Assembly (NCBI GenBank): GCA_023411115.1
Contig: JAEYPF010000007.1
Span: forward strand, 1-64,000
DNA length: 64,000 nt
Source: Methanobacteriota archaeon
GTDB lineage: Archaea > Methanobacteriota > Methanobacteria > Methanobacteriales > Methanobacteriaceae
Direction: 5' to 3'
Part shown: piece after piece, positions 48,999 through 57,079 of the stretch
Numbering within the stretch: the stretch's first letter is position 1
Layout: every line of letters begins with the position of its first letter
Translations under genes and position numbers: made by a program
The notes under the pieces: generated by a model
The model's database searches: none
What the model saw: only the letters and a program-made list of their open reading frames with translations
Told to the model about the DNA's origin: nothing

Positions 48999-49010
48999 TA
49001 TACCGCCTCC
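48996..49010 (-). promoter_or_regulatory. GGAGGC ribosome site and ATT start
   Basis: On the minus strand: GGAGGC, GGTATA, then ATT AAG CGA CGC ATG. The following ATG would lie 18 bases past GGAGGC, too far. The paralog upstream reads GGAGGC, GGTAAA, ATG AAA. Confidence 0.6.
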
Positions 49011-49511
49011 CATTTCCAAAGATAATTAAATCAATGGAATTTATAGATAAGAAATGTTAATTGAGGAGCATATATAAATATTGCGATTTTAAATTGAAAA
49101 AAAGGCATCTATAGAGCTGATATTCTAAACATAATAGTTATTAGGGTTAATTATAACTAAATATAATAAATTTAAAGGATTAGTTTGTTTTTTGTACATA
49201 TAAGACATTTATATAATTGATTTAGACATTATAGGTCTATTCAGATTTTTATATACTTCATTTTATATAGTAATACATCGTTTCATATTTTTTTTAGATA
49301 CTTAATGGAGTATTAACCTGTTTATGGCCTTTAAAATAAAATCTATTTTAAATTATGCCAGTATATTAAAAATATAGTAAGAACTGGTTCTATTGAATTA
49401 ATATTAAAAACAATCCATTGATGAAAAAACGCATGAAAGTCCTAAGCAGAGGTACTTTCCAAATAAAAAAAATAATTTAAAGAATTCTGAGATTCAAAAT
49501 TAAGAATTCTT
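48999..49511 (-). promoter_or_regulatory. leader and promoter shared with the next paralog
   Basis: A 20-base word, CAAAGATAATTAAATCAATG (plus-strand orientation, 49017-49036), recurs upstream of the next gene at 50709-50728. A TATA element in ATATAAATATTGCGATTTT (about 49072-49090) recurs as ATATAAGTATTGCGATTTT near 50765. TATA-to-start distance is about 77 bases in both, giving a leader of roughly 50 nt. The rest is featureless AT-rich DNA. Confidence 0.6.
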
Positions 49512-50690
49512 TTAAATCCAGTCAGGTACATACGAAGATCCATAGCCGTATCTAAATAGTACAAAGCCTGATGCACCCCCATCTTGTGCAGAATTCACAT
49601 CATCCTGTAATTCAAATGGGCTCAATGGTATTAGACAGCTGTCAGAGTAGTATGTTGTTAAGCCGGCATATACAGGTTTACCCTTCGCCTGATTAGTTAT
49701 ATACTGTATTCTATCAGCAATCCAATAACTGCTTGCATCATAATTTCCTTTATAAGTCATTGGAACTAAGAAATCGAGATAATCTGCGAGTCTACCATAA
49801 TCTTGAGCGTAATAATCATCATTAATAGACCCTTCAGGCATCAATGCTGCAGAAAGCTGAATATATGATTTACCAGTTATATTCCCCTTATTTGTTGAAT
49901 TTACCGCGTTACTGACACTGGAAACAAATGCTGTCACCGCATTCACAGCTGCATCTATTCCACCGGGCTGTTGATACGCAGCATTACCATACTGTTCAAC
50001 TCCGGAATATCTTATATAATCCAGGTGAATCCCATCCACATCATAATTCCAGGCAATATTTGATATTTCAGCCACCAATTTATTATTATACGTGAGATTG
50101 TAGCCAGTTCTTGTCTCATATTTGTAAGAAGGTGTATATATCCATCCTTTTACATATTTGTATTTAGTGACATATTTCCAGGTATATTTCCAGGTGTACC
50201 TCCATTTACCCCTGTATTTATACCACGATTTGTACCATGATTTTGTTTTAACCTTGTAAGCGGTTTTTATGTCTCCCCATGACTTTATAGTTGTATTGAC
50301 TTTAACTGTATAATTATAATAACCAGAAGGATTCACAAAACTACCATTATCTCTAAAAGACACTACCCATGCATGTATTTTTATTCCATAAGGGTGAAAT
50401 TTGTTTATTGCTGCCTGTAATTCACTATTATGATATACTCCTGTTGTTCCCCTTGTTAATACAAATACATCCGTAATGCCATCATTTTTGAGATCATATG
50501 CATTTATATCAGCTACATCCTGATAAAGCATCCAATATCCCTTCATTACTGGTTTTGTGGATGTATTAGTATTATCTAGATTTGTATTTGAGGTTGAATT
50601 TGCATTTGAATCAGTAGCATTTACAGCACCTGATACAGATAATGTAATGCAGAACATTAGCAATATTGCAAGTAAACCCTGTAATTTCAT
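49512..50690 (-). CDS. secreted GHL-barrel protein
   Basis: This protein of 392 residues from ATG has a signal peptide ((M)KLQGLLAILLMFCITLSV), a short Asn/Thr-rich linker and a GHL10/DUF4015-type barrel (about 50-385, with DGIHLDYIRYSG and DFLVPMTYKGNY). The barrel carries the basic aromatic insert (SWYKSWYKYRGKWRYTWKY). It ends SSYVPDWI, parallel to its paralog. It has no wall-binding repeat or peptidase domain. The ATG is six bases after GGAGGC; an earlier in-frame ATG precedes the ribosome site and is unlikely. Confidence 0.83.
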   Translation of the reverse strand: MKLQGLLAILLMFCITLSVSGAVNATDSNANSTSNTNLDNTNTSTKPVMKGYWMLYQDVADINAYDLKNDGITDVFVLTRGTTGVYHNSELQAAINKFHPYGIKIHAWVVSFRDNGSFVNPSGYYNYTVKVNTTIKSWGDIKTAYKVKTKSWYKSWYKYRGKWRYTWKYTWKYVTKYKYVKGWIYTPSYKYETRTGYNLTYNNKLVAEISNIAWNYDVDGIHLDYIRYSGVEQYGNAAYQQPGGIDAAVNAVTAFVSSVSNAVNSTNKGNITGKSYIQLSAALMPEGSINDDYYAQDYGRLADYLDFLVPMTYKGNYDASSYWIADRIQYITNQAKGKPVYAGLTTYYSDSCLIPLSPFELQDDVNSAQDGGASGFVLFRYGYGSSYVPDWI

Positions 50691-51160
50691 TTTACCGCCT
50701 CCTATCTTCAAAGATAATTAAATCAATGAAAGTTTAGTGTGAAGATAGTTTGTATAAACACGCCATATAAGTATTGCGATTTTTAACTGCAAAGACCGCA
50801 TCACCATCCCTCATTAATCTTAGAGATTATTTAAAACTAATCATAGATATATAAACTAAGTTTTAAAGCTTTATTTTATTTTTAAAACTATTAGCTATTT
50901 TTAAAGCATATTTATGAAAAATGAACCAATTAAATACTCAATAAAATCAATGCAAATAATATAAAACACTATTAGAATATTATTATGTATTTAATTACAA
51001 ATTATCCAAGTTTTATCCCTAAAATAAGATTATATCTAAATTTTTAAGAAACAAAAAAGATTATGGAACTCTATTCGTGATATAGCAACCCTTAGACAGA
51101 TAGTGCCTGTTTTTGTTTTAATCCTAATTATTATATCTAATTACTCACATAGTAATTGTC
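50691..51160. other. divergent intergenic region
   Basis: About 470 bases lie between the last barrel gene and the ThiN-HIT gene. The left part holds the conserved leader and TATA element of the barrel gene (50709-50784). The right part is AT-rich; no ribosome site is seen before the ThiN-HIT ATG, so that message may be leaderless. Confidence 0.5.
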
Positions 51161-52207
51161 ATGGAAATAGAGAATCTGAAAAAAGCAGTCAAAATCATAC
51201 AAAACTCTGAAGAAATTGCTGCATTTATTCCAGAAGTCAGAAGTAATATCGTAATGGCAAAAGAAAATGCAAAGGATGTAAATGATGTAGCAGGGATTCC
51301 AGGAAGAATAACAACCGTGCATGGGAAACCAAAAGCATTCATGGAGCCTGAATTCGGAGTATCATCACATATGGCAAGATTAGTATTAAGCACAATGAAA
51401 CATGACCTTTCAAAGCGAAGCGCCATGAATCTTAAATACCATCCAAAAATAATAGAAATCTGTGAAAAACTAGGCCTTAAAGTTTCATTTTATGATAGAA
51501 ATGATGAACCTGAAGATGTAAAACAGGTTGAAGGCGGTACAATTCCATGGGGAGTTGAAGCTGCCATTAAAAGGATTGGGGATGTTCCAGATGTTATATA
51601 CCACAGGGGAGCTTGGGGAAAAGAACCTTCTATTTCTATAATTGGTAACAGCGCTGTTGATGTTGCAAATATGGTTGTGTGTATTTCAAAACTCTTTAGT
51701 GCCAGTGAGGGCTATGAAGTTTTATTTACGCCGCCACCAGAAAAATCAGAAAAACGTTTAGATGTATCCTGTATATTCTGTGAAATGGCAAGTGGTGATC
51801 CAGAAATTTCAAAACATGTGCTTTACAACGATGGAGAAAACATGGTAGTTCTCAATATTGCACCCTATACAATCGGACACATTCTGGTTATTCCAACGAA
51901 GCATTATACCGATTTGAATGAACTGGATCCAGAAGCCCTTAAAAATTTATTTAAAACCGTGCAAAAAGCAACAACATTAATAAGAAACGTTATAAATCCA
52001 GATGGTTTAAATATAGGAATTAATCTTGGTAAAGTGGCAGGACAGCGCATACAGCATATTCATGTTCATCTCGTGCCTAGATTTAAATTTGAATCCAGTT
52101 TTATGGGAACGACTGCAAATACACGAATTATTAGAGAAAGCCTGGATGAAACTTACGCTAGATACATGGAAAAAATTGAAATCCTGAAAAATAATAAAGT
52201 AAAATAA
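51161..52207 (+). CDS. ThiN-like domain fused to HIT-family domain
   Basis: This 348-residue protein has two parts. Residues 1-180 match ThiN, the archaeal thiamine-phosphate synthase domain (EVRSNIVMAKENAKDVNDVAGIPGRI in two blocks; FGVSSHMARLVL; HRGAWGKEPSISI). Residues 200-340 are a HIT-family hydrolase/transferase domain with CIFC (204-207) and the catalytic HIHVHLVPR (299-307). ThiN alone, or fused to ThiD or regulators, is known; a HIT partner suggests handling of a nucleotidylated thiazole or pyrimidine. Which activity is retained cannot be said. Confidence 0.83.
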   Translation: MEIENLKKAVKIIQNSEEIAAFIPEVRSNIVMAKENAKDVNDVAGIPGRITTVHGKPKAFMEPEFGVSSHMARLVLSTMKHDLSKRSAMNLKYHPKIIEICEKLGLKVSFYDRNDEPEDVKQVEGGTIPWGVEAAIKRIGDVPDVIYHRGAWGKEPSISIIGNSAVDVANMVVCISKLFSASEGYEVLFTPPPEKSEKRLDVSCIFCEMASGDPEISKHVLYNDGENMVVLNIAPYTIGHILVIPTKHYTDLNELDPEALKNLFKTVQKATTLIRNVINPDGLNIGINLGKVAGQRIQHIHVHLVPRFKFESSFMGTTANTRIIRESLDETYARYMEKIEILKNNKVK

Positions 52208-52418
52208 TTATACTGGAAAAGCTAAAATTATTTTACTAAATTCATATACAATTAAAAACCAAGCAAATTGAAATTTAAGGGTTTGAAAATAGCTAATACA
52301 TTTCAAAAGTTAAATTAATTAAGATAACAAAAATTTAAATCTTAAACGGAAAAATTGAGGTTAAGAAAATTCATGGAGTTTTCTGAACCACGAAAATAAA
52401 AATTTTCGAGGAAAAATA

Positions 52419-53441
52419 ATGAAATATAAGATGTATGATGAAATCTTAGAGCAGCCTAGATCCCTGAAAGACACTCTAAGTGAAGAAAAATCACACATGA
52501 AAGAAATTGCCGAAAAATTCGAAGAATTTGATAAAATATATCTTTTAGGATGCGGCAGTTCACTTTCAACATGTTATTCTGCAAAAAGTGCGCTTGATTT
52601 CATATTTGATAAAAATATAGAAGTTTACACTGGCTATGAATTCTTTTACAATAAAAAAATTGAAAATGAGAATGCTGGAGCTCTTTTAACTTCTCAATCC
52701 GGAGAAACAGCAGATACCGTCGCGGCCCTCAGAAGGGCGCAGCAAAAAGACATTTATACCGTGGCAATAACCAATGAAAGCCAGTGTACAATGATTAAAG
52801 AGGCCAATGATACTGTCGTTACCAGAGGCGGAAGAGAAAGCGCCATACTTGGAACTAAAACCTATATCACACAGCTTATGGGTTTATATGAAATTTTATT
52901 CAGTATGAATGGTCCTGATGATAAAGAAAGCATGAAGATCAAAGACGAAGTTTTAGGGAATATTGAAAAACTTCCCTCTGTAACTGAAGACCTGATTAAA
53001 AAAACAGAAGCCGAAGGCAAAGAAATTGGCGAAAAATTTAAAGACGATGACATATTTTATTGTATGGGGAGCGGGCCAAATTACGGGCTTGCATACAAGC
53101 TTGCAATGACCATGTTTATGGAAGGCGCCTTAAAACATGCCTGCCCATTGTACTCTGGGGAATTCAGACATGGGTTAATTGAACGTGCAGAAAAAGACGT
53201 CCCTATAGTATTTTTAAACGCTGATTATCCTGGGGATGAGATGACTCAACGATCCATTGAATTTTGCGAAAAACTGGGAACTAAATCCATTGTTTATAAT
53301 ATGAAAGATTATTCTGACATGCATCCTTTGATGTCGCCATTTGCACTTGTAATTCCACTGGAATGGTTTATTTATTACCTTGCACACTTCAACGATGAGG
53401 ATCCTGGTGCTACAAGGCATATTGGAAAAGTAAGGTATTAA
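52419..53441 (+). CDS. SIS-domain sugar isomerase (GlmS isomerase-like)
   Basis: This 340-residue protein has two SIS domains: the first with LLGCGSSLSTCYSAKSA and TSQSGETADTVAAL, the second with MGSGPNYGLAYKLA and SGEFRHGLIE. It matches the isomerase half of GlmS and the AgaS/FrlB group; the N-terminal glutaminase domain is absent. It may use free ammonia to form, or may deaminate, an amino sugar phosphate. GAGGAA precedes the ATG. Location next to wall genes hints at pseudomurein sugar supply, which is inference. Confidence 0.83.
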   Translation: MKYKMYDEILEQPRSLKDTLSEEKSHMKEIAEKFEEFDKIYLLGCGSSLSTCYSAKSALDFIFDKNIEVYTGYEFFYNKKIENENAGALLTSQSGETADTVAALRRAQQKDIYTVAITNESQCTMIKEANDTVVTRGGRESAILGTKTYITQLMGLYEILFSMNGPDDKESMKIKDEVLGNIEKLPSVTEDLIKKTEAEGKEIGEKFKDDDIFYCMGSGPNYGLAYKLAMTMFMEGALKHACPLYSGEFRHGLIERAEKDVPIVFLNADYPGDEMTQRSIEFCEKLGTKSIVYNMKDYSDMHPLMSPFALVIPLEWFIYYLAHFNDEDPGATRHIGKVRY

Positions 53442-53508
53442 TTTACATTCTTTCTTTTAATTTGAAGTAATGCTCCTAATTAAAATTAAAGTTAAAAAGA
53501 AAAATAAG

Positions 53509-53943
53509 TTATTGAACCGGCACTGAATGCCGTACTTTTTTCTCTGCTTTAGGCATTGTAACAGTTAAAACACCATTTTCAAGTTTAGCAGTTGCTCCTT
53601 CTACAATAATCTTCTCTGGGAGTTTTACAACTCGTTTTATTTTACCGTGTTTTCGTCCTTTTGCTTTTATTTGGGCTCCTTCTTCCATTGGAGCTCCAGT
53701 ATATCCCATAACTTTAATTATTAGCTTGTCCTCAGTTAAATCTATGTTTATATCTTCTTTTTTAACTCCGGGAAGATTTGTATGGACGATTATGTTATCA
53801 TAAGTCTCAATTAAATCTGTTTCCGGAGCAGTGGTATAACTGCTGATGGATCTTTCAATTTCATCTGCTGCATAGTTAATATAATCTACAGCATCATCAA
53901 TCATCTGATCAAGTGAGGTTTTCTTTCTAGGTTCTTTATCCAT
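53509..53943 (-). CDS. small heat shock protein Hsp20, copy 1
   Basis: This 144-residue protein has an alpha-crystallin domain (about 45-140). The family signature ATAKLENGVLTVTMPK lies near its end and NLPGVKKEDINIDL near residue 75. GGAGGGATATA gives a strong ribosome site. The tail HSVPVQ has a possible V-x-V-type assembly motif. It lies 105 bases downstream of copy 2 on the same strand. Confidence 0.9.
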   Translation of the reverse strand: MDKEPRKKTSLDQMIDDAVDYINYAADEIERSISSYTTAPETDLIETYDNIIVHTNLPGVKKEDINIDLTEDKLIIKVMGYTGAPMEEGAQIKAKGRKHGKIKRVVKLPEKIIVEGATAKLENGVLTVTMPKAEKKVRHSVPVQ

Positions 53944-54048
53944 TATATCCCTCCATTTAACTCAAACAGCCATTTAAACTTTGAAAAAATAATATCCAAA
54001 ATAATTATTTTTAAAATAAAATAAAAATTTCCAAATGGAAATTCATAT

Positions 54049-54675
54049 TTAATCGACTTTTACCTGGAATCTTTTTTTCTCTTCTAGTTTAGGAAGAGTT
54101 ACTGTTAGAACACCATTATCAAACTTAGCTTTTGCTTCCTTGACCTTGACTAATTCCGGCAGTACTAAAGATCTTCTTGCTTCACCATATTTTCTTTCTT
54201 TTTTGATGAAATTCTTTCCTGCCTCTTCTGTTTCTTCTTCAAACTTTGCAATGATCTCTATTGAATCTTCGGTTAAGTCAATGACTATATCATCTTTTTT
54301 AACGCCAGGAAGATCTGCTTTGACCACTATATTACCGTCAGTGTCTATTATATCTGTAGTTAATTTACCTGGAGCTGTTGCTGTATATTCAGATAGAGCT
54401 TTTTCGAAATCTCCACCTCTTTCACGGAATGTACCTATCATATCATCGAAAAATTTCTGTGCAGCGCCTCTTCCCCTTTCAGCCCGGGTTTCCCATTCGG
54501 ATTTAGTTGTAGGTTCAGTTTCTACTTCGGGTTGATCTTCAAGTTTGATTACTTTTTCCACTGGAACTTCTTTTTCTGGCTCAGTTGTTTCGGTTTTTAC
54601 AGCTGGAGTTTCTTTTCCTGCAGCTTTTTCCATCTCCAATTCTTTTTTAGTCTTTATTTCCTTTTTTTCCACCAT
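54049..54675 (-). CDS. small heat shock protein Hsp20, copy 2, with acidic N-terminal extension
   Basis: This 208-residue protein has a highly charged Lys/Glu/Thr-rich extension of about 60 residues, then the alpha-crystallin domain (about 105-205, with DLPGVKKDDIVIDL and AKFDNGVLTVTLPK). Its ATG lies within the last 29 bases of the upstream GTPase gene, in a different frame, with GGAGG before it, so the genes are translationally coupled. Confidence 0.9.
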   Translation of the reverse strand: MVEKKEIKTKKELEMEKAAGKETPAVKTETTEPEKEVPVEKVIKLEDQPEVETEPTTKSEWETRAERGRGAAQKFFDDMIGTFRERGGDFEKALSEYTATAPGKLTTDIIDTDGNIVVKADLPGVKKDDIVIDLTEDSIEIIAKFEEETEEAGKNFIKKERKYGEARRSLVLPELVKVKEAKAKFDNGVLTVTLPKLEEKKRFQVKVD

Positions 54676-55648
54676 TAAATTCCTCCAGTTCCTTAATTAT
54701 TAAATCCACACCAGAACCTTCTGATGCTGAAATCATTAAAGGTTCACCCAGTTTACTAATATATTTATCTAAATACTTATTATTTTCTACCAAATCCATT
54801 TTGTTAAGAACACATATTATGGGCGTGTCAAAGACGTGCTTTATTTCTTCGTACAATCTCATTTGTGCATCAAGAGGATAACCAGAAGTTTCAGATGCAT
54901 CAAAGATATATAAAATTACATCTGCTAGGTGCTCCAGTGCTACCATAGCACGAAGTTCAATATTGTTCATGTCCATTATTGGCCTGTCAAGGAGTCCTGG
55001 TGTATCTATTATTTGATATTTTTTCCATTTCTTCTCAAAGTGCCCTATCTGAATTCCATGGGTGGTAAAAGGATAGTCTGCAACTTTAGGCTCTGCTGGA
55101 GTAATCTGGCGAAGTAATGTAGATTTTCCAACGTTTGGAAATCCTGCTATAACCATAGTAGTGGCTTCAAAATCTATAGTGGGCATGTTTCGAAGTTTTC
55201 CCTTCACAAAGTCTAAAAAGTTAAGTTCATCTTCTATTTGGCGCGCTACAGATGCAATTCTACCAAATGCAGATTTACGGATATTCGCAGCATTTTCAGG
55301 TCTTGATCTTCTTACTTTAAATAAATATTCATTTTCAATCTTAGATATAACGCCTATTGCCCATTTTAAAGCCCCTAAAGATTTTTTAAGCTGATCTACA
55401 CCTACCATAACGTCGATGTAGTCCTGGTAAAACATATGTAAACTTTCTACTTTGGGTGTCTTGTTGAGTAAATTGTTAAGGGTATCTTTTGTAACCTCAC
55501 AGGCAGTTTTTATTCTTGCCTCTTCTGTTCTCTTCGCCATTTGGTGACGTGGGACCTTCGATGTCCTCACTTTATTGGCGGCCTTTTTTGCCCTTCTGAA
55601 GCTTTTGTCTAAAATTTCATCAGGCGTTGGTACTGTTGGTATAAACAT
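54647..55648 (-). CDS. NOG1/OBG-type GTPase
   Basis: This 333-residue protein has an N-terminal helical region typical of archaeal NOG1-like GTPases and a G domain with G1 GFPNVGKSTLL, G3 DTPGLLDRP and G4 NKMD. Relatives act in large-subunit ribosome assembly. Its end overlaps the hsp20 start by 29 bases. This pairing of a ribosome-assembly GTPase with a heat-shock gene is of interest for co-expression. Confidence 0.87.
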   Translation of the reverse strand: MFIPTVPTPDEILDKSFRRAKKAANKVRTSKVPRHQMAKRTEEARIKTACEVTKDTLNNLLNKTPKVESLHMFYQDYIDVMVGVDQLKKSLGALKWAIGVISKIENEYLFKVRRSRPENAANIRKSAFGRIASVARQIEDELNFLDFVKGKLRNMPTIDFEATTMVIAGFPNVGKSTLLRQITPAEPKVADYPFTTHGIQIGHFEKKWKKYQIIDTPGLLDRPIMDMNNIELRAMVALEHLADVILYIFDASETSGYPLDAQMRLYEEIKHVFDTPIICVLNKMDLVENNKYLDKYISKLGEPLMISASEGSGVDLIIKELEEFNGGKKGNKD

Positions 55649-55988
55649 TCAATCACATCTTAGTTCTTTTAATTAACTTGTTAAGTGAAAAATATGATAA
55701 AATCAATATTTTAATAGATTTAATCTGAAATCTCTCCTTAAAATTTCAGTATTTTCATGAATATATTGAATTTCATAAAACAAGTATTTATTTATAAAAT
55801 CTCTTTTTTAAAATATATATTATCTATTATAAATGGATATCCTAAAACAAGTATTTATTTATTTTCAAAAAAAGGATGTTGAAAAACTCATTGAATCCCG
55901 AAATCTCCTTAAAAGATTTTATTAATATTCCAAAAAAATTTATTAACTCTCAAGGACATATTAAAAACCAAATACAGGAGGTATTCAA
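55649..55988. other. intergenic region with direct repeats
   Basis: About 340 AT-rich bases between divergent genes. It holds a 19-base exact direct repeat (separate entry). GAAATCTCTCCTTAAAA (near 55728) and CGAAATCTCCTTAAAA (near 55899) are a second, imperfect pair. Confidence 0.55.
55776..55861. repeat. 19-bp direct repeat
   Basis: TAAAACAAGTATTTATTTA occurs at 55776-55794 and at 55843-55861, 67 bases apart. It lies in the divergent spacer upstream of the hemerythrin gene and the GTPase-hsp20 unit. It could be a local duplication or a regulator site. Confidence 0.6.
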
Positions 55989-56411
55989 TTGCCAAAGGGA
56001 GATGTTTATAAAGTTTTAAAGAAAGATCATGACCATATTAAAGAATTATTTAAAGAAACATTACAAGATACCTCAAAATATCCTAAAGTCAGGAAAGAAC
56101 TGGAAAATCATCTAGTTGGGGAAGAGAAATTCTTATATCCTCCAATGGAGTTTATAGACGAGCAAAAAGTAAAAGAAAATGAAAGGGAACACGAAGAGGC
56201 CTTTAGAAAAATGGCCCGAATGGATAATATGAGTCCTGATAGCCGTGAATGGAAAACTAGCTTAAAAGAACTTAATGATATGGTAATATACCATATGGAC
56301 AGCGAAGAAGAAGAAAATGGACTTTTTGATGAAGCTTCAGCGGTTTTAAGTGAGGAAGCAGAAGAAGACATACTTCATCTGTATGAAGAACTAAAATCAG
56401 AGAACCCCTAG
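55989..56411 (+). CDS. hemerythrin HHE-domain protein
   Basis: This 140-residue, all-helical protein has HHE-type iron-ligand candidates: H14/H16 in KDHDHIKELF, H42 in ENHLVGEEKFLYPP, H72 in REHEEAFRK and H102 in IYHMDSEEEENGLF. Members bind a di-iron centre that senses or scavenges O2 or NO, which fits a strict anaerobe. The start is TTG with AGGAGGT about six bases upstream. Confidence 0.83.
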   Translation: MPKGDVYKVLKKDHDHIKELFKETLQDTSKYPKVRKELENHLVGEEKFLYPPMEFIDEQKVKENEREHEEAFRKMARMDNMSPDSREWKTSLKELNDMVIYHMDSEEEENGLFDEASAVLSEEAEEDILHLYEELKSENP

Positions 56412-56480
56412 CTCAACATTACTTAAACCCTATTTTTCATTTTTAGTGTTGTTTAAAATGAATAAAAGAGTTTTACTAAA

Positions 56481-57041
56481 TCATTCATTAAAAATCTCTG
56501 AATGGAATTTATAGATTTTAACATCATTATAAAGCCAGCAGTCGGCAGTAAGCCCTGCCTTTGTGCATGTATTATATAAAAATTCCTCTACATTCCATCC
56601 CCATTCTACAGCAACCTGGGGAAGTAATAGTCCTTTGTAAGGACCTCTTTCTATAATAAGGCCGTCTTTACCTATTTCAATTTTATCCATATATTCTTCA
56701 GGCTTTTCAACTTCAATGAGTTCAGGTTTTGTAAGTACGCTCACCTCAACTTCAAGATCATCAAGTTCATCAGTGACTACAGGCGGAAATCGGGGATCAT
56801 TTACTGCAGCAGATATTGCAACGTCGATTACAGCATTTACAAGTGGTTTTACTGGTTCTGAATACCCTATACATCCTCTGAGCATGCCCCTTTTATTCAA
56901 GGTTACAAATGCACCCATATTATCCTTTAGAGATTCTGGAGTATCTTCAGGCACATCTATAGCTTTTCTACGCAGTATATAATTTTCTATGGATTCTTTT
57001 GCAAGTTTTACTAAAAATTTTCCTTCTTCTTCAGATACCAT
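56481..57041 (-). CDS. AMMECR1-domain protein (AmmeMemoRadiSam system protein A)
   Basis: This 186-residue protein has the family signature MLRGCIGYSEP near residue 53, plus DPRFPPV and LLLPQVAVEWGW. The role is unknown; in many genomes it occurs with a Memo-like and a radical SAM protein, neither of which is seen here. It lies 38 bases downstream of tldD. Confidence 0.87.
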   Translation of the reverse strand: MVSEEEGKFLVKLAKESIENYILRRKAIDVPEDTPESLKDNMGAFVTLNKRGMLRGCIGYSEPVKPLVNAVIDVAISAAVNDPRFPPVVTDELDDLEVEVSVLTKPELIEVEKPEEYMDKIEIGKDGLIIERGPYKGLLLPQVAVEWGWNVEEFLYNTCTKAGLTADCWLYNDVKIYKFHSEIFNE

Positions 57042-57079
57042 TAAATTACCCCCTTTAAATTAAATGAAAAAATAAAATT

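Noticed and set aside
40140..50690. Repeats within the wall genes as a CRISPR array or tandem DNA repeat
   Set aside because: Similarity is at the protein level between domains and is not regularly spaced DNA repetition.
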